Positions 38,482-48,086 of a DNA stretch of 64,000 nucleotides are shown here, piece after piece. Below the pieces are notes generated by a model. The model saw only the letters and a program-made list of their open reading frames with translations, did no database searches and was not told the origin of the DNA. Origin of the DNA: Moorena sp. SIO3I8. Its GTDB lineage: Bacteria > Cyanobacteriota > Cyanobacteriia > Cyanobacteriales > Coleofasciculaceae. The stretch is taken from the NCBI RefSeq assembly GCF_010692325.1, contig NZ_JAAHHW010000029.1:1-64000 (forward strand), given 5' to 3'. Position numbers and translations under genes: made by a program. How positions within the stretch are numbered: position 1 is the first letter of the stretch; each line of letters begins with the position of its first letter.

Positions 38482-39219
38482 CTAGGCAGTCGCCGAATTC
38501 ACTTCTAGGGTCTTTTCTGTATTAGGTAACTCTAAGCAATAACCTGCTCCATAAACCGTTTTGATGTACTTAGGATGGCGGGGATCAGGTTCTAGCTTGG
38601 TTCTCAGGTGACGAATATGCACTCGAATTGTTTCGATATCATCGTCAGGGTCATACCCCCAAACCTCTTTAAGGATTTCGCTGGGAGAAACAGTTTGACC
38701 ATGCCGCTGCAGTAAACAGTGCAGTAGTTCAAACTCCAGATGGGTCAGTTTCACGGTTTTATCAAACCAAATCGCCTCAAACCTTTCTGGAACCAGGGTC
38801 AAAGGACCATAGTTCAGGATTTCTGTATGCTTAGCAGCTTGGGGAATTCGGTCTGTGCGCCGTAGTAATGCTCGCACTCGCGCCAGCATTTCTTCGAGTT
38901 CAAAGGGTTTGGTGAGATAATCATCGGCACCAGCATTAAAGCCTTCTACCTTATCTTGGGTTTGACCTAGGGCAGTCAACATCAATACTGGAATATCGGA
39001 AGTGCGTTCATCCCGACGTAATCGTTGGCAGACGGTGAAACCATCTACCTTGGGTAGCATCAAGTCTAGCATAATCAGGTCTGGCTGCAGTTGCAGAGCT
39101 AGAGCCTGACCCTTGATGCCATCCATTGCTTGACTAACATCGTAGCCAGCCATCTCCAAATTGATGGTGACTAATTCTGAAATTGCGGGGTCGTCATCGA
39201 TGACCAGTATCCGGGGCAT
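38482..39219 (-). CDS. rpaA: Two-component response regulator RpaA
   Basis: This OmpR-type regulator is 245 residues long. The receiver domain (residues 1-120) has acidic IDDDP, the phosphorylated aspartate in [10 protein letters not shown], and LTKPFE. A winged-helix domain follows ([54 protein letters not shown], and [13 protein letters not shown]). The sequence agrees with RpaA, the output regulator of the Kai clock that drives dusk gene expression, rather than RpaB. The frame opens with a GTG one codon earlier; ATG 39219 gives the usual [10 protein letters not shown]. Confidence 0.92.
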   Translation of the reverse strand: MPRILVIDDDPAISELVTINLEMAGYDVSQAMDGIKGQALALQLQPDLIMLDLMLPKVDGFTVCQRLRRDERTSDIPVLMLTALGQTQDKVEGFNAGADDYLTKPFELEEMLARVRALLRRTDRIPQAAKHTEILNYGPLTLVPERFEAIWFDKTVKLTHLEFELLHCLLQRHGQTVSPSEILKEVWGYDPDDDIETIRVHIRHLRTKLEPDPRHPKYIKTVYGAGYCLELPNTEKTLEVNSATA

Positions 39220-39222
39220 CAC

Positions 39223-39547
39223 TAAGGAGTTGTTGCTAAGGTGTATCCGTTAACGTTCGATAAGAACTATTTTAGAATAGTAACAATACTTATACGATTA
39301 TAAAGGCAGACTTTACGTTTGTTGTAAACAAAAGCTAATAAATTTTAAGATTTACTAATTTTCCGAGAAACTACCTGGATCTGAGTGCTAGAGTCATGAG
39401 TCCTGACTAGAAAGGATAAATTCCTGGTGCTTGCACTGTTGAAACTTGGCTATACTCTGCTAGTCAGGAGGGTTGAGCACTCAGCCCTCATAACTGTTTA
39501 GCTTGGGAACTAGTAGGGTAGCACTCAAGGTACCACCCTAGGGAAAC
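39223..39547. other. Gap between rpaA and desC
   Basis: This 325-base stretch is AT-rich next to rpaA and probably carries its promoter. CTAG(A)GTCATGAGTCCTGACTAG near 39391-39412 is a loose inverted repeat. No gene is seen. Confidence 0.4.
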
Positions 39548-40369
39548 TTAGGTCTGTTCAGGACTAATCAGTTTCACGTTTTTGGCTAAACCCAGCTGTT
39601 GTAGGAACTGAATCGTCATCCAAGTCAGGTCAATTTCCCACCATTTCATCCCATGCCTTGCAGAATACTGATAGGCATGGTGATTGTTGTGCCAGCCTTC
39701 GCCATAGGTTAGTAGGGCTACCCACCAGCAGTTTTTTGAGCAATCATTAGACTCATAGGTGCGATAACCAAATTTGTGAGTAGCACTGTTGACAAACCAG
39801 GTACAGTGAAACACCAGTACTAGCCGCACAAAAATCCCCCACACTACAAATGGCCAACCACCGATGGCATAGAGCAACAGTCCTAGAACCACTTGAACAA
39901 GCACAAAATACTTGTCCAAAAACTGATAAACCCGATCTCCAGAAATATCTTTAGTGAATTTAGAAATTTGCTCATCAGCAGGAATTTTATGCAACATCCA
40001 AGCCATGTGACTCCACCAAAAGCCTTGATGGGAGTCATGAGGATCCGGTTGGGTGTCAGAGTGCAAATGATGGATGCGATGTAGTCCTACCCAATGGATC
40101 ACTCCTCCTTGACAGGAAATGGTACCACAGAAAACTAGGAAGTATTCTAACCACTTGGGTGTCTGAAAACTGCGGTGGGTCACTAAGCGATGCCATCCCA
40201 GAGTTACCCCCAAGCCCCCTGTCACCCAGTGGAAAAAGATCATTAAGCCTACTGCTGTCCAGTTAAAGTTGCTCGGAAGTAAGGCAAACAGCGCTGTTAG
40301 GTGAATAAAGGCCATATAGGTAATAACGACCCAATCTAAACGATGATTATCTGAAGTAGCAATTGTCAT
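39548..40369 (-). CDS. desC: Acyl-lipid delta-9 fatty acid desaturase
   Basis: This 273-residue membrane protein has the three histidine boxes of DesC-type enzymes: HRLVTH (about residue 61), HRIHH (about 98), and HNNHH (about 231). Four hydrophobic stretches flank them (FIHLTALFALLPSNF, MIFFHWVTGGLGVTLG, VVLGLLLYAIGGWPFVVWGIF). It puts the first double bond into membrane-lipid stearoyl chains using ferredoxin. The length and spacing are normal. The ATG is at 40369. The next gene is divergent. Confidence 0.94.
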   Translation of the reverse strand: MTIATSDNHRLDWVVITYMAFIHLTALFALLPSNFNWTAVGLMIFFHWVTGGLGVTLGWHRLVTHRSFQTPKWLEYFLVFCGTISCQGGVIHWVGLHRIHHLHSDTQPDPHDSHQGFWWSHMAWMLHKIPADEQISKFTKDISGDRVYQFLDKYFVLVQVVLGLLLYAIGGWPFVVWGIFVRLVLVFHCTWFVNSATHKFGYRTYESNDCSKNCWWVALLTYGEGWHNNHHAYQYSARHGMKWWEIDLTWMTIQFLQQLGLAKNVKLISPEQT

Positions 40370-40445
40370 GCAGTAAGTCTAATAGGATACAAATTGTAAT
40401 AACCCGCTCTCTTTGATCTAAAATTTCGAGGCGCGAATTTTGGGA

Positions 40446-41681
40446 ATGAACAGCTCTCAAAGGCTGCAAGCAGCAGAAAAAGCACTATTTCCGATCTTTT
40501 ATGGTATTGACACCGCCGTCAAGCAAAATCTCAAAAAGGTACTGAATTCTTTTCGAGCACATCGTGTAGGAGTGCATCACTTTGCTAGTGTTTCAGGCTA
40601 TGGACATGATGATTTAGGACGGAAAACTCTCGATCAGGTATTTGCTGATGTCATGGGAGCTGAATCTGCGGCTGTTCGCGTACAATTTGTATCCGGAACC
40701 CATGCGATCGCATCTTGCCTGTTTGGGGTATTGCGTCCTTCGGATGAAATGCTAGCGATTGCCGGTGCCCCTTACGATACCTTGGAAGAGGTGATTGGTT
40801 TACGAGGTGATGGTCAAGGTTCCCTACTAGAATTTGGGATTCGTTACCGCCAGTTGTCCCTAACTAGTGAGGGAAGTTTAGATTGGTCAGCCTTGGCAAC
40901 AGCGGTAGGAGAGAATACCCGCCTGGTTTTCATTCAGCGTTCCTGTGGGTATTCTTGGCGAAAGAGTCTTTCTATATCAGAAATCGAAAAAATTGTCAAG
41001 CTTGTCAAACAACAAAATCCTGATACTATCTGTTTTGTCGATAACTGTTACGGGGAATTTGTAGAAGAGCGAGAACCAACAGCAGTAGGAGCAGATTTGA
41101 TGGCGGGTTCCTTGATTAAAAATCCTGGGGGAACGATTGCTACTGCTGGAGGCTATGTCGCTGGAAAAGCTGACTTAGTTGAAGCGGCGACCTGTCGTCT
41201 GACTGCTCCAGGGATTGGTAGTTCAGGTGGGGCGACTTTCGATCAGAATCGATTGCTGTTTCAAGGATTATTCCTAGCTCCCCAAATGGTTGGTGAAGCC
41301 CTCAAAGGGAGTCATTTAATCGCTCATACTCTTTCAGAACTGGGTTATCCTGTCAATCCCCCACCGATGGTACCCCGTCGGGATGTGATTCAAGCAGTTG
41401 AGTTGGGTTCACCGGAAAAATTAATCGCTTTCTGTCGAGGGATACAACGGCATTCCCCGATAGGTTCCTACCTCGACCCTGTGCCAGCAGCAATGCCGGG
41501 TTATGAGAGTCAGTTAGTGATGGCTGGGGGGACTTTTATTGATGGCAGTACGTCGGAATTTTCTGCAGATGGTCCTTTAAAGGAGCCTTATATTGTGTTT
41601 TGTCAGGGCGGAACCCATTGGACTCATATTGCGATCGCATTAGAAGCTGCCATTGAAGCAATCGGAATAGCTGATAGCTGA
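40446..41681 (+). CDS. Methionine gamma-lyase family PLP enzyme (aluminium-resistance type)
   Basis: From ATG 40446 (MNSSQRLQAAEKALFPIFYG) the protein has 411 residues. It matches the PLP-dependent family of aluminium-resistance proteins: HHFASVSGYGHDDLGRKTLD, VSGTHAIASCLFGVLRP, FVDNCYGEF, and the probable PLP lysine in MAGSLIKNPGGTIATAGGY. The reaction in cells is not established; homologues are annotated as methionine gamma-lyase by similarity. A TTG two codons upstream is a less likely start. A repeat relic (GCGTAGCCTGCACGTAGCGCA) follows the stop. Confidence 0.9.
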   Translation: MNSSQRLQAAEKALFPIFYGIDTAVKQNLKKVLNSFRAHRVGVHHFASVSGYGHDDLGRKTLDQVFADVMGAESAAVRVQFVSGTHAIASCLFGVLRPSDEMLAIAGAPYDTLEEVIGLRGDGQGSLLEFGIRYRQLSLTSEGSLDWSALATAVGENTRLVFIQRSCGYSWRKSLSISEIEKIVKLVKQQNPDTICFVDNCYGEFVEEREPTAVGADLMAGSLIKNPGGTIATAGGYVAGKADLVEAATCRLTAPGIGSSGGATFDQNRLLFQGLFLAPQMVGEALKGSHLIAHTLSELGYPVNPPPMVPRRDVIQAVELGSPEKLIAFCRGIQRHSPIGSYLDPVPAAMPGYESQLVMAGGTFIDGSTSEFSADGPLKEPYIVFCQGGTHWTHIAIALEAAIEAIGIADS

Positions 41682-41757
41682 TAGCTGTTGGCGTAGCCTG
41701 CACGTAGCGCATATGATTCTTGTCGCTAGTCTTATCCATAGTTAAATTACTATAGCA

Positions 41758-43050
41758 CTATCGTTCTAAATCCTTGATCACTTTCTCCCAATACCACTTT
41801 TCTGGCATTCCTGGGTATTTTCCTTTAGCCAAGTCAAGTAGGCGTGTTGCGATATCCGATTGTCCTCCTACCAGTCTCAGTAATCTTTGTTGCAACTCCC
41901 TACTAGGTTTAGTATTTGATGGTACTTGTGATTCTCGATTCCTCGACCCCTCGGTCAGTTGTAATGGCTGTAGCTGTTTGAGTTTATCGAGCAGTTTCCG
42001 ATAATTAGTCCAGTCTTGTTGATCGAAATACAGGTTTGCCGCTTGTTGATAATCTTCAAATGCTCCCCGTAGATCCTCAAACTTTTCACGAGCGGTTGCC
42101 CGATAACGATATGATTGAGCATCATTGGGTTTAAGAGTAATAACTCGGGAATAATCTTCGATGGCTTGCCGATAGTCTCCCATCTGGATATAGGCATTAC
42201 CCCGATGAATCAAGACATCCCGATTTTCCGGATTGCTTTGTAGTAACTTGGTCAAGTCATCAATAGCTCCCCGGTAATCTCCCAGTTCAATGCGGACTAA
42301 TCCTCGATGGTAACGGACCTGAGCATCTTGGGGATTTAGTTCCATAGCTTGACCAAGGTCTTGAATGGCTCTCCTGTAATCACGGAGTTTGCAGTGAACA
42401 ATACCTCGATAGCAATAAGCTTGAGCATTTTTTGGGTCAACCTCAAGCAGCCAGTTGAAATCCTCCAAGGCTTCTCGGTATTTGCCTGTGTTAACTTTAT
42501 TTATTGCTTGATGACAGAAATCTTTAGTCTGCGCTCCACCCAAAGCTAGTATTTGCTGTTGTTGAATTTGATTGATACTATCAAGACAACGACGACAATT
42601 TAATTTATCCTTTTGATCTAGGTAGAGCTGAGCTGCTTGTTTAAATGATGCGATCGCAGCCTGATTATCTCCTAACTTACGGTAGGCACTACCTTGAAGC
42701 TTACAAGCAGCAGGCTGGTTAGGATTAATTTTAAGTATTTGATTGGCATCTTCTATTGCTCCAGTGGCATCTCCCAGTGCCAATCGAGCCAAACCCCGCC
42801 CGAAATAAACTTCAATACTTTCAGAATTGATTTGTAAAGCCTTAGTATAATCAGCGATCGCCCCTTGTTTATCCCCTAAGTCAAAGCGAGCCATAGCTCG
42901 TTTATAGTAGGCTTCGGCGAAGTTCGGATTAATCTCTAAGGCTTTGTCAAATTCCTCAATTGCTTCGTTCAAGTCTCCTTGACGAATTTTATCTATTCCT
43001 CGGTAGTAAAACTCTGCTTCCATTGCTTCTGACTCTGAATCAACTACCAT
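41758..43050 (-). CDS. TPR-repeat protein
   Basis: This 430-residue protein is nearly all tetratricopeptide repeats, about eight between residues 12 and 345. Examples are AEFYYRGIDKIRQGDLNEAI, AYYKRAMARFDLGDKQGAI, AYCYRGIVHCKLRDYRRAI, and VLIHRGNAYIQMGDYRQAI. Two degenerate units (LYLDQKDKLNCRRCLDSINQ and LYFDQQDWTNYRKLLDKLKQ) end each half, so the protein looks like an internal duplication. The tail (LLRLVGGQSDIATRLLDLAKGKYPG) is distinct. No signal peptide is present. ATG 43023 (MEAEFYYRG) is an alternative start. The subtilase gene lies upstream on the same strand. Confidence 0.88.
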   Translation of the reverse strand: MVVDSESEAMEAEFYYRGIDKIRQGDLNEAIEEFDKALEINPNFAEAYYKRAMARFDLGDKQGAIADYTKALQINSESIEVYFGRGLARLALGDATGAIEDANQILKINPNQPAACKLQGSAYRKLGDNQAAIASFKQAAQLYLDQKDKLNCRRCLDSINQIQQQQILALGGAQTKDFCHQAINKVNTGKYREALEDFNWLLEVDPKNAQAYCYRGIVHCKLRDYRRAIQDLGQAMELNPQDAQVRYHRGLVRIELGDYRGAIDDLTKLLQSNPENRDVLIHRGNAYIQMGDYRQAIEDYSRVITLKPNDAQSYRYRATAREKFEDLRGAFEDYQQAANLYFDQQDWTNYRKLLDKLKQLQPLQLTEGSRNRESQVPSNTKPSRELQQRLLRLVGGQSDIATRLLDLAKGKYPGMPEKWYWEKVIKDLER

Positions 43051-43174
43051 TCCTACTTTAGTTGGTTTATTATTGTTTTTTTTGTAATGTTGATGAGTAA
43101 AATTTGAGAAAATTCATGAGTTTCCCGGATGTGAGTAAAGTTTCCAACTTTCCCTATCTTCTCCATCTTGCTTC

Positions 43175-44854
43175 TCATTGGGGATCTGGAACTGTCCACC
43201 AAGCCAAAGCATAAGCTTGAGACGGCTGATTAACCTGTTGTTGATACTGAACCCGAATTTTGTAGCGACCCTGAGCAGGGACTTGGCAGAAAATATGTTC
43301 CACAGCATCCGCTTCACTGATAGAAGCACAGACACTTTTGGTAATGTCCTCTTCTCCCACTGGCATTAAATAGAGGTCAAGATTATTCAAACCGCGATCG
43401 CTAAAACTCTCCCCAACATCATAAGCATCATTATTATTGTCATCCTCTAACTCTACCAAACGGTCCCAAGCGAGAGTTAAAGAGAGAAAACTTCCTTCTG
43501 CTAGGGGTTTTGTTAACACATAGTCCCGATAAGATGATTTTTCCACAGTACGGTAATCCCAACCTACTGGTGGCACTCCAATGCCACTGGGACTCCATTG
43601 GCCTAGTTTAAATTGCTGGTAAGCTCGAAACCCATTGAGATGTCCTGTCCCCATCTGCATATCCAGAGGAATTTTAGGGTCTTGGTAAGCATCAGACTCT
43701 AACCAGTGGTGATTATCCTTTGCCCGAATCGTGCGGCTCATGCCTAGTAGCATCCCATCACCGAGATCTTGGATTTTGTCAGCAGAATTAAGCAACACTG
43801 CCTTCATTACTTCATGGCGTCGGGAATCTGTACTCCAATTCATCCACAAGCGATGCAGCCCGGTATTGGGGTTTTCCGCCCTGAGGGACTGCATCAAGAA
43901 TAGTTTTTCTTGTCTTGAGCGCAGCTTGCGCAAAGCGGAATCACCAAATTCCTGTAGCAATGCTACAGCACCAGTGATATGGGGAGCAGCAAAACTGGTA
44001 CCACTGACCTTAGTCACTTTACCTTTGAGGTCATACAACGATATCTTGTTGCCAGGAGCTACCAAATTAATGGAGCGGCGGGAACCAACATTAATTTCTT
44101 GCCGAATCATACGACGACCAATACCAACTGGTAAAGCACTCAAGTTAGCAAAGTCTACTTTATTAAAAACTCCCTGACGCTTGGCTGTGTATGCTGCATT
44201 GATACCATTAAAATTATCTGTGGGGATCGGAATGCCCCCTTTCCCTTGGTTGCCAGCAATCACATACAAGACATCATGCACCCTAGCTGACCAATCGATA
44301 CATAGAGTTAACAGCGCATTGCCATCCAGCACCGCTTCCTCCCTGGGGTCCCGCTGTAGGGATTCACCAAAACTAAAATTAATTGCCCGCACATCTGAGC
44401 CATTTTGCTGAGCAATATGCTGAGCCGACAGGCACTCTTCTGGTTGTCCACTCCTAGACAGGGAGCCAACTGCTGAAGCGTAGAGTTTTGCCCCAGGTGC
44501 TACTCCCCGCAACCCTTTGTCTCGACTAACCATCACAGCTGCTACCATAGCCGCATGTTCATCAACATGGGTATTTGGTTGTGCTGGGGTGTTGCGATAA
44601 AATACTCCCGCAGGAGTTACTGTCCGATTCTTGACAGCGGCCTTATCCTTACCAAATAATCCAGGTCTACCAATTTCCACTTGCCCAATGGCAATTTTGC
44701 GACCGGTTAAATTATAGGGAGGTTGGTGTAACCGATAGACATTAATACCAGCTTCTGAGATTGATGTATCTAATCCCAAGGCTGGGGCGATTACCCCTGA
44801 GATGCTTAAACCACCCAATAGCCATACCAGTGTTTTTTGGATCGGAATTTTCAT
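43175..44854 (-). CDS. S8-family subtilisin-like serine peptidase with altered first catalytic motif
   Basis: The 559-residue protein starts with a signal peptide (TLVWLLGGLSISGVIAPALG). The peptidase domain has the histidine motif DEHAAMVAAVMVS (about residue 100), the oxyanion asparagine in RAINFSFGES, and the serine motif SGTSFAAPHITGAVALL. At the place of the usual catalytic aspartate (DTG motif) it reads IAIGQVEIGRPG, with Glu. The C-terminal 200 residues form a beta-rich domain (VLTKPLAEGSFLSLTLAWDR). It is exported. Activity may differ from classical subtilases. Confidence 0.88.
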   Translation of the reverse strand: MKIPIQKTLVWLLGGLSISGVIAPALGLDTSISEAGINVYRLHQPPYNLTGRKIAIGQVEIGRPGLFGKDKAAVKNRTVTPAGVFYRNTPAQPNTHVDEHAAMVAAVMVSRDKGLRGVAPGAKLYASAVGSLSRSGQPEECLSAQHIAQQNGSDVRAINFSFGESLQRDPREEAVLDGNALLTLCIDWSARVHDVLYVIAGNQGKGGIPIPTDNFNGINAAYTAKRQGVFNKVDFANLSALPVGIGRRMIRQEINVGSRRSINLVAPGNKISLYDLKGKVTKVSGTSFAAPHITGAVALLQEFGDSALRKLRSRQEKLFLMQSLRAENPNTGLHRLWMNWSTDSRRHEVMKAVLLNSADKIQDLGDGMLLGMSRTIRAKDNHHWLESDAYQDPKIPLDMQMGTGHLNGFRAYQQFKLGQWSPSGIGVPPVGWDYRTVEKSSYRDYVLTKPLAEGSFLSLTLAWDRLVELEDDNNNDAYDVGESFSDRGLNNLDLYLMPVGEEDITKSVCASISEADAVEHIFCQVPAQGRYKIRVQYQQQVNQPSQAYALAWWTVPDPQ

Positions 44855-45026
44855 AATTGTTTACACAGAGTGCTTTTATTGATCTCTTCCCTCTTTTCCC
44901 CTCCTGGGAGGGGTTAGGGGCTCACAGGGGTATTTTTTACATTTGGGTCGGGAGTCGGGAGTCGGGAATCGGGAATCGGGAGTCGGGAAAAGCGGGAAAT
45001 GGGGAGAATTATCCCGGAAATCATGG

Positions 45027-45083
45027 TGTATTTTGATACATATGGGGATAAATTTACAGAAATTGATGGTGTATTTTGATACA
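45027..45083. promoter_or_regulatory. Twin palindromes TGTATTTTGATACA
   Basis: The 14-base sequence TGTAT-TTTG-ATACA occurs at 45027-45040 and 45070-45083. The 43-base spacing is close to four helical turns. It lies between divergent genes. It could be a pair of operator sites; the longer shared context (ATGGTGTATTTTGATACATA) also allows a plain duplication. Confidence 0.45.
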
Positions 45084-45167
45084 TATGGATAGAAGTTGAT
45101 ACCTAATAAAAGTACCTACTCGCCTCTTTATAAAAAACCTACCCTTGTAAGGGGGTTAGGGGTGGGT

Positions 45168-45247
45168 TCCTGTTGCCTGTTGCCTGTTGCCTGTTGCCTG
45201 TTGCCTACTCCCTACTCCCTACTCCCTACTCCCTACTCCCTACTCCC
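45168..45247. repeat. Heptamer tandem repeats (TTGCCTG)n and (CTACTCC)n
   Basis: About five TTGCCTG units are followed by about six CTACTCC units without a break. The right flank CCCAAGGGCGGCGTACCTCA matches that of the array at 31231. Confidence 0.92.
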
Positions 45248-45308
45248 AAGGGCGGCGTACCTCACCCAATTGATAATCGCTATAAAGTATTAAGCTGTGT
45301 TTAGCTCC

Positions 45309-45929
45309 ATGCAGTTTAATCCCATGAAACTACAACGGACAACTCTGATTTTAGTCATTTCTGCCATCCTCCTGGGGGGAGGTGTATATATTTATGAAAT
45401 TCAGGGTTCTGAAAAGCGAGAAGCTGCTAAAATTCCTAAAAAACCTATATTTAATTTCACTGAAGACGAGATTCAATCGTTTACTGTTAATAGTGATGAC
45501 AAGAGCTTAGTATTTGAGCGAGCCAGTGAGCCAGAATCGGGTTGGCGGATGAAAAAGCCCAAAGAGGCGACAGCCAGTGATGCGGTTGTTTCCTTTTTGT
45601 TGAACTTGCTGGCTCAGGGCAAAAGCGATCGCATTCTGACGGTTAGCCCTGACCAACTTCCAGAGTATGGATTGAACAAGCCCTCAGCAACTATAACAGT
45701 GAAACTGAAAAATCAGGACAGTCCGAGGCTGATCTTAGGCAACTTGGACTTTACTCGCAGTTTCCTATATGCTCAAGTCCTACCACTGGATTCCAAATCT
45801 GAGCAGTTAGATGTACTGTTAGTGCCAGTGGACTTTCAGTATGCGGTCTCACGCCCCCTCTCAGAATGGCTGGTTAATCAGGAAAAGGCTGAAGAAGACA
45901 AGCCATCTGCTGCTGAAAAAACTGAGTAG
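45309..45929 (+). CDS. DUF4340 domain protein, membrane-anchored
   Basis: This protein of about 206 residues begins with one membrane segment (TTLILVISAILLGGGVYIYEI). A periplasmic beta-rich domain of the DUF4340 type follows: FTEDEIQSFTVNSDDKSLVFE, SGWRMKKPKEATASDAVVSFLLNLL, and LPEYGLNKPSATITVKL. The family is often encoded with gliding-motility ABC transporter genes, but none is near here. The frame opens at GTG 45297. ATG 45309 or ATG 45324 (MKLQRTTLIL) are better starts. The C-terminus is acidic. Confidence 0.85.
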   Translation: MQFNPMKLQRTTLILVISAILLGGGVYIYEIQGSEKREAAKIPKKPIFNFTEDEIQSFTVNSDDKSLVFERASEPESGWRMKKPKEATASDAVVSFLLNLLAQGKSDRILTVSPDQLPEYGLNKPSATITVKLKNQDSPRLILGNLDFTRSFLYAQVLPLDSKSEQLDVLLVPVDFQYAVSRPLSEWLVNQEKAEEDKPSAAEKTE

Positions 45930-46113
45930 TAACAAATCCGCAGAAGTCACCTTCCCTGTAGTTTTGATAACAGTTTTGACAGTCAACCCAGGGGTCGCTA
46001 GAGTGAAAGTTATCTATACACACATTTTTTGCTGTTCTATTGATAGAGTTATTTCTAGCAAATGCTAGCCGCAACATCAAATTGATTATTCTCCTAAAAG
46101 GATTTTAAACACT

Positions 46114-46911
46114 ATGGATATTCTTCTTAGCATACTCGCCCCAGTTATTTTAGTAGCCTTTGGCTATGGCGTTGGTACGACCAAAGTTGTCCAAGAAGGA
46201 AATGAAGCTCTAGTAGAACGCTTTGGTAAGTATCGTAAAACACTAGAGCCTGGCCTTAACTTCAATATAATTCCGTTTATAGACAAAATTGCCGTAGAAG
46301 AGAGTAGCCGTGAGCAGATTTTAGACATTGAACCCCAGCAGGCAATCACCAAAGATAACGTGCAGGTAGAAGTTGATGCCATCGTGTACTGGCAAGTTTT
46401 GGATATGTACAAAGCGTTTTATGCTGTAGACAATGTTCATGAGGCGATTGAAAATTTAGTCATGACCACTCTGCGTTCTACCATTGGTCAGATGGAATTA
46501 GACGAGACTTATGCCTCCCGAGACAGAATAAATCAGAACTTATTGCAACAACTCGATGATGCCTCTGCTGATTGGGGAGTCAAGGTGATGCGGGTTGAGG
46601 TGCAAGAGATTAAACCACCCCAGACTATTATCGATGCCCTAGAGAAGGAGCGAGCTGCTAAGAGTGAGAAACAAGCCAAAATTTTACAGGCTCAAGGTAC
46701 AGTGGAGTCGATCCAAATGATCTCCAAAGCTCTTGAAGAGGAATCTAATACTCAGAAAGTCCTACAGTTCCTGATCGCTCAACGCTATGTAGAAGCGAAT
46801 GAAAAATTAGGTGAAAGCAGCAATTCTAAAGTCGTCTTTATGGATCCAAAAGCACTGAGCGAAGCCATGACCGATTTGCTTCAAACTGAATCTGTGGGCC
46901 AGAGTAATTAG
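46114..46911 (+). CDS. SPFH/band 7 (stomatin-like) protein
   Basis: This 265-residue protein has an N-terminal membrane hairpin (ILLSILAPVILVAFGYGVGTTK). The SPFH domain follows: VVQEGNEALVERFGKYRKTLEPGLNF, TKDNVQVEVDAIVYWQV, and ALENLVMTTLRSTIG-type IENLVMTTLRS. A coiled-coil region (ALEKERAAKSEKQAKILQAQG) and SKVVFMDPKALSEAM end it. Stomatin-type proteins form large membrane rings that organise lipid microdomains and proteases. AAGGA precedes the ATG. No NfeD partner is adjacent. Confidence 0.93.
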   Translation: MDILLSILAPVILVAFGYGVGTTKVVQEGNEALVERFGKYRKTLEPGLNFNIIPFIDKIAVEESSREQILDIEPQQAITKDNVQVEVDAIVYWQVLDMYKAFYAVDNVHEAIENLVMTTLRSTIGQMELDETYASRDRINQNLLQQLDDASADWGVKVMRVEVQEIKPPQTIIDALEKERAAKSEKQAKILQAQGTVESIQMISKALEEESNTQKVLQFLIAQRYVEANEKLGESSNSKVVFMDPKALSEAMTDLLQTESVGQSN

Positions 46912-46930
46912 AGCAATAATAATGTAAGCA

Positions 46931-46960
46931 TATGCGCTACGCGCACGCTACTTGAGGTGC
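46931..46960. repeat. Third copy of the GCGCTACGCGCACGCTACTT repeat
   Basis: Thirty bases are the same as the units at 9015-9076 apart from the leading base. GTCAGCT tandem units and GATAGCTTAATGCT units follow up to 47100. Confidence 0.85.
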
Positions 46961-47098
46961 CGTCAGCTGTCAGCTGTCAGCAAATGTAACAGAGATTAAA
47001 CCAATGCTTACCTCTTTTATTCAAAAGCTAATAGCTTAATGCTGATAGCTGAATACTGATAGCTTAATGCTGATAGCTTAATGCTGATAACTGAATGC

Positions 47099-47944
47099 TT
47101 AAACACGCCAAATCGCATCAGCAACACGGCAGACATCATGGAGCTGGCGAACATCATGTACCCGCAGGATGTCTGCTGAACCGGCAATGGCACTGCAACA
47201 AGCCGCAGCAGTTCCCCAAATTCGACCCTTGGGGTCTGGTTGATTGATAATGCGTCCAATAAAGCTTTTCCGAGATACTCCGACTAACATCGGTACACCA
47301 AGGGCATCAAACCTAGGCAGTTGCCGCAGAATCTCTACACTTTGCTCAGCGGTTTTGGCAAAACCAATGCCTGGGTCAATAATAATATGCGATCGCTTAA
47401 TTCCTGCTGCGATCGCGGCATTGACCTGATTCTCAAGAAAGCTATAGATTTCCCCAATTAAGTCTTGATAATCAGTTAGTTTTTGCATGGAAACGGGGGT
47501 GCCTCGGATATGCATTAAGACAATGGGTACCCCCAACTGGGCTACGACTGGAAACATGTCTGGGTCAAATGTGCCACCGGAAATATCATTGACCATATCC
47601 GCACCAGCTTCTACCGCAGCCTTAGCCACAGATGCTCTAGTGGTATCGACAGAAATGGGTATCTTCAGCACTAAACCCATTGCCTCTACCACAGGCAGAA
47701 CTCGTTTCAGTTCCTCGGCTAGGGAAATTTGCTCAGCACCAGGTCGAGTCGATTGACCACCAATATCGATAATATCAGCACCAGCATTTACCAGATCGTA
47801 AGCTTGCCTTAAGGCAGCTTCTAGGGTATAGTGTTCACCGCCATCACTAAAACTATCGGGGGTAACGTTCAAGATACCCATGATATAGGTTCGTTTACCC
47901 CAGTCGAAAGAATAGTTCTGGATGGTTAATTTTCCTTTATCCAT
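47099..47944 (-). CDS. folP: Dihydropteroate synthase
   Basis: From ATG 47944 (MDKGKLTIQNYSFDWGKRTY) the protein has 281 residues. It joins para-aminobenzoate to dihydropterin pyrophosphate in folate synthesis. Motifs are MGILNVTPDSFSDGG, DIGGQSTRPGA, VNDISGGTFDP, IIIDPGIGFAKT, and GVSRKSFIGRI. The frame can be extended to 47992, but those codons lie outside the family. tpiA lies upstream on the same strand, separated by an STRR. Confidence 0.95.
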   Translation of the reverse strand: MDKGKLTIQNYSFDWGKRTYIMGILNVTPDSFSDGGEHYTLEAALRQAYDLVNAGADIIDIGGQSTRPGAEQISLAEELKRVLPVVEAMGLVLKIPISVDTTRASVAKAAVEAGADMVNDISGGTFDPDMFPVVAQLGVPIVLMHIRGTPVSMQKLTDYQDLIGEIYSFLENQVNAAIAAGIKRSHIIIDPGIGFAKTAEQSVEILRQLPRFDALGVPMLVGVSRKSFIGRIINQPDPKGRIWGTAAACCSAIAGSADILRVHDVRQLHDVCRVADAIWRV

Positions 47945-48023
47945 CACTATATAGATCATGGCTAATTGCGAATTAAAAATTGCCCATTGCAATTAACCAA
48001 TTAACTAACTAATAATAAGCTAA

Positions 48024-48069
48024 CTAACAATTAACAATTAACAATTAACAATTAACAATTAACAATTAG
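48024..48069. repeat. Heptamer tandem repeat (ACAATTA)n
   Basis: About six ACAATTA units lie between tpiA and folP. This is an STRR. Confidence 0.9.
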
Positions 48070-48086
48070 CCAATGACTAATCACAA

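Larger units (their letters stand above)
44855..45308. other. Divergent gap with repeats between subtilase and DUF4340 genes
   Basis: A hexamer-type array (GGGAGTC/GGGAATC) spans about 44947-44993. Two copies of TGTATTTTGATACA follow at 45027 and 45070, then an STRR array at 45168-45247. No gene is supported. The frame at 45096-45293 is a translation of repeats. Confidence 0.6.

Noticed and set aside
45096-45293. Open frame encoding LLPTPYS-type repeats
   Set aside because: It is a translation of heptamer arrays; the same peptide arises in unrelated gaps (53313, 57105, 62734) and there is no ribosome binding site.
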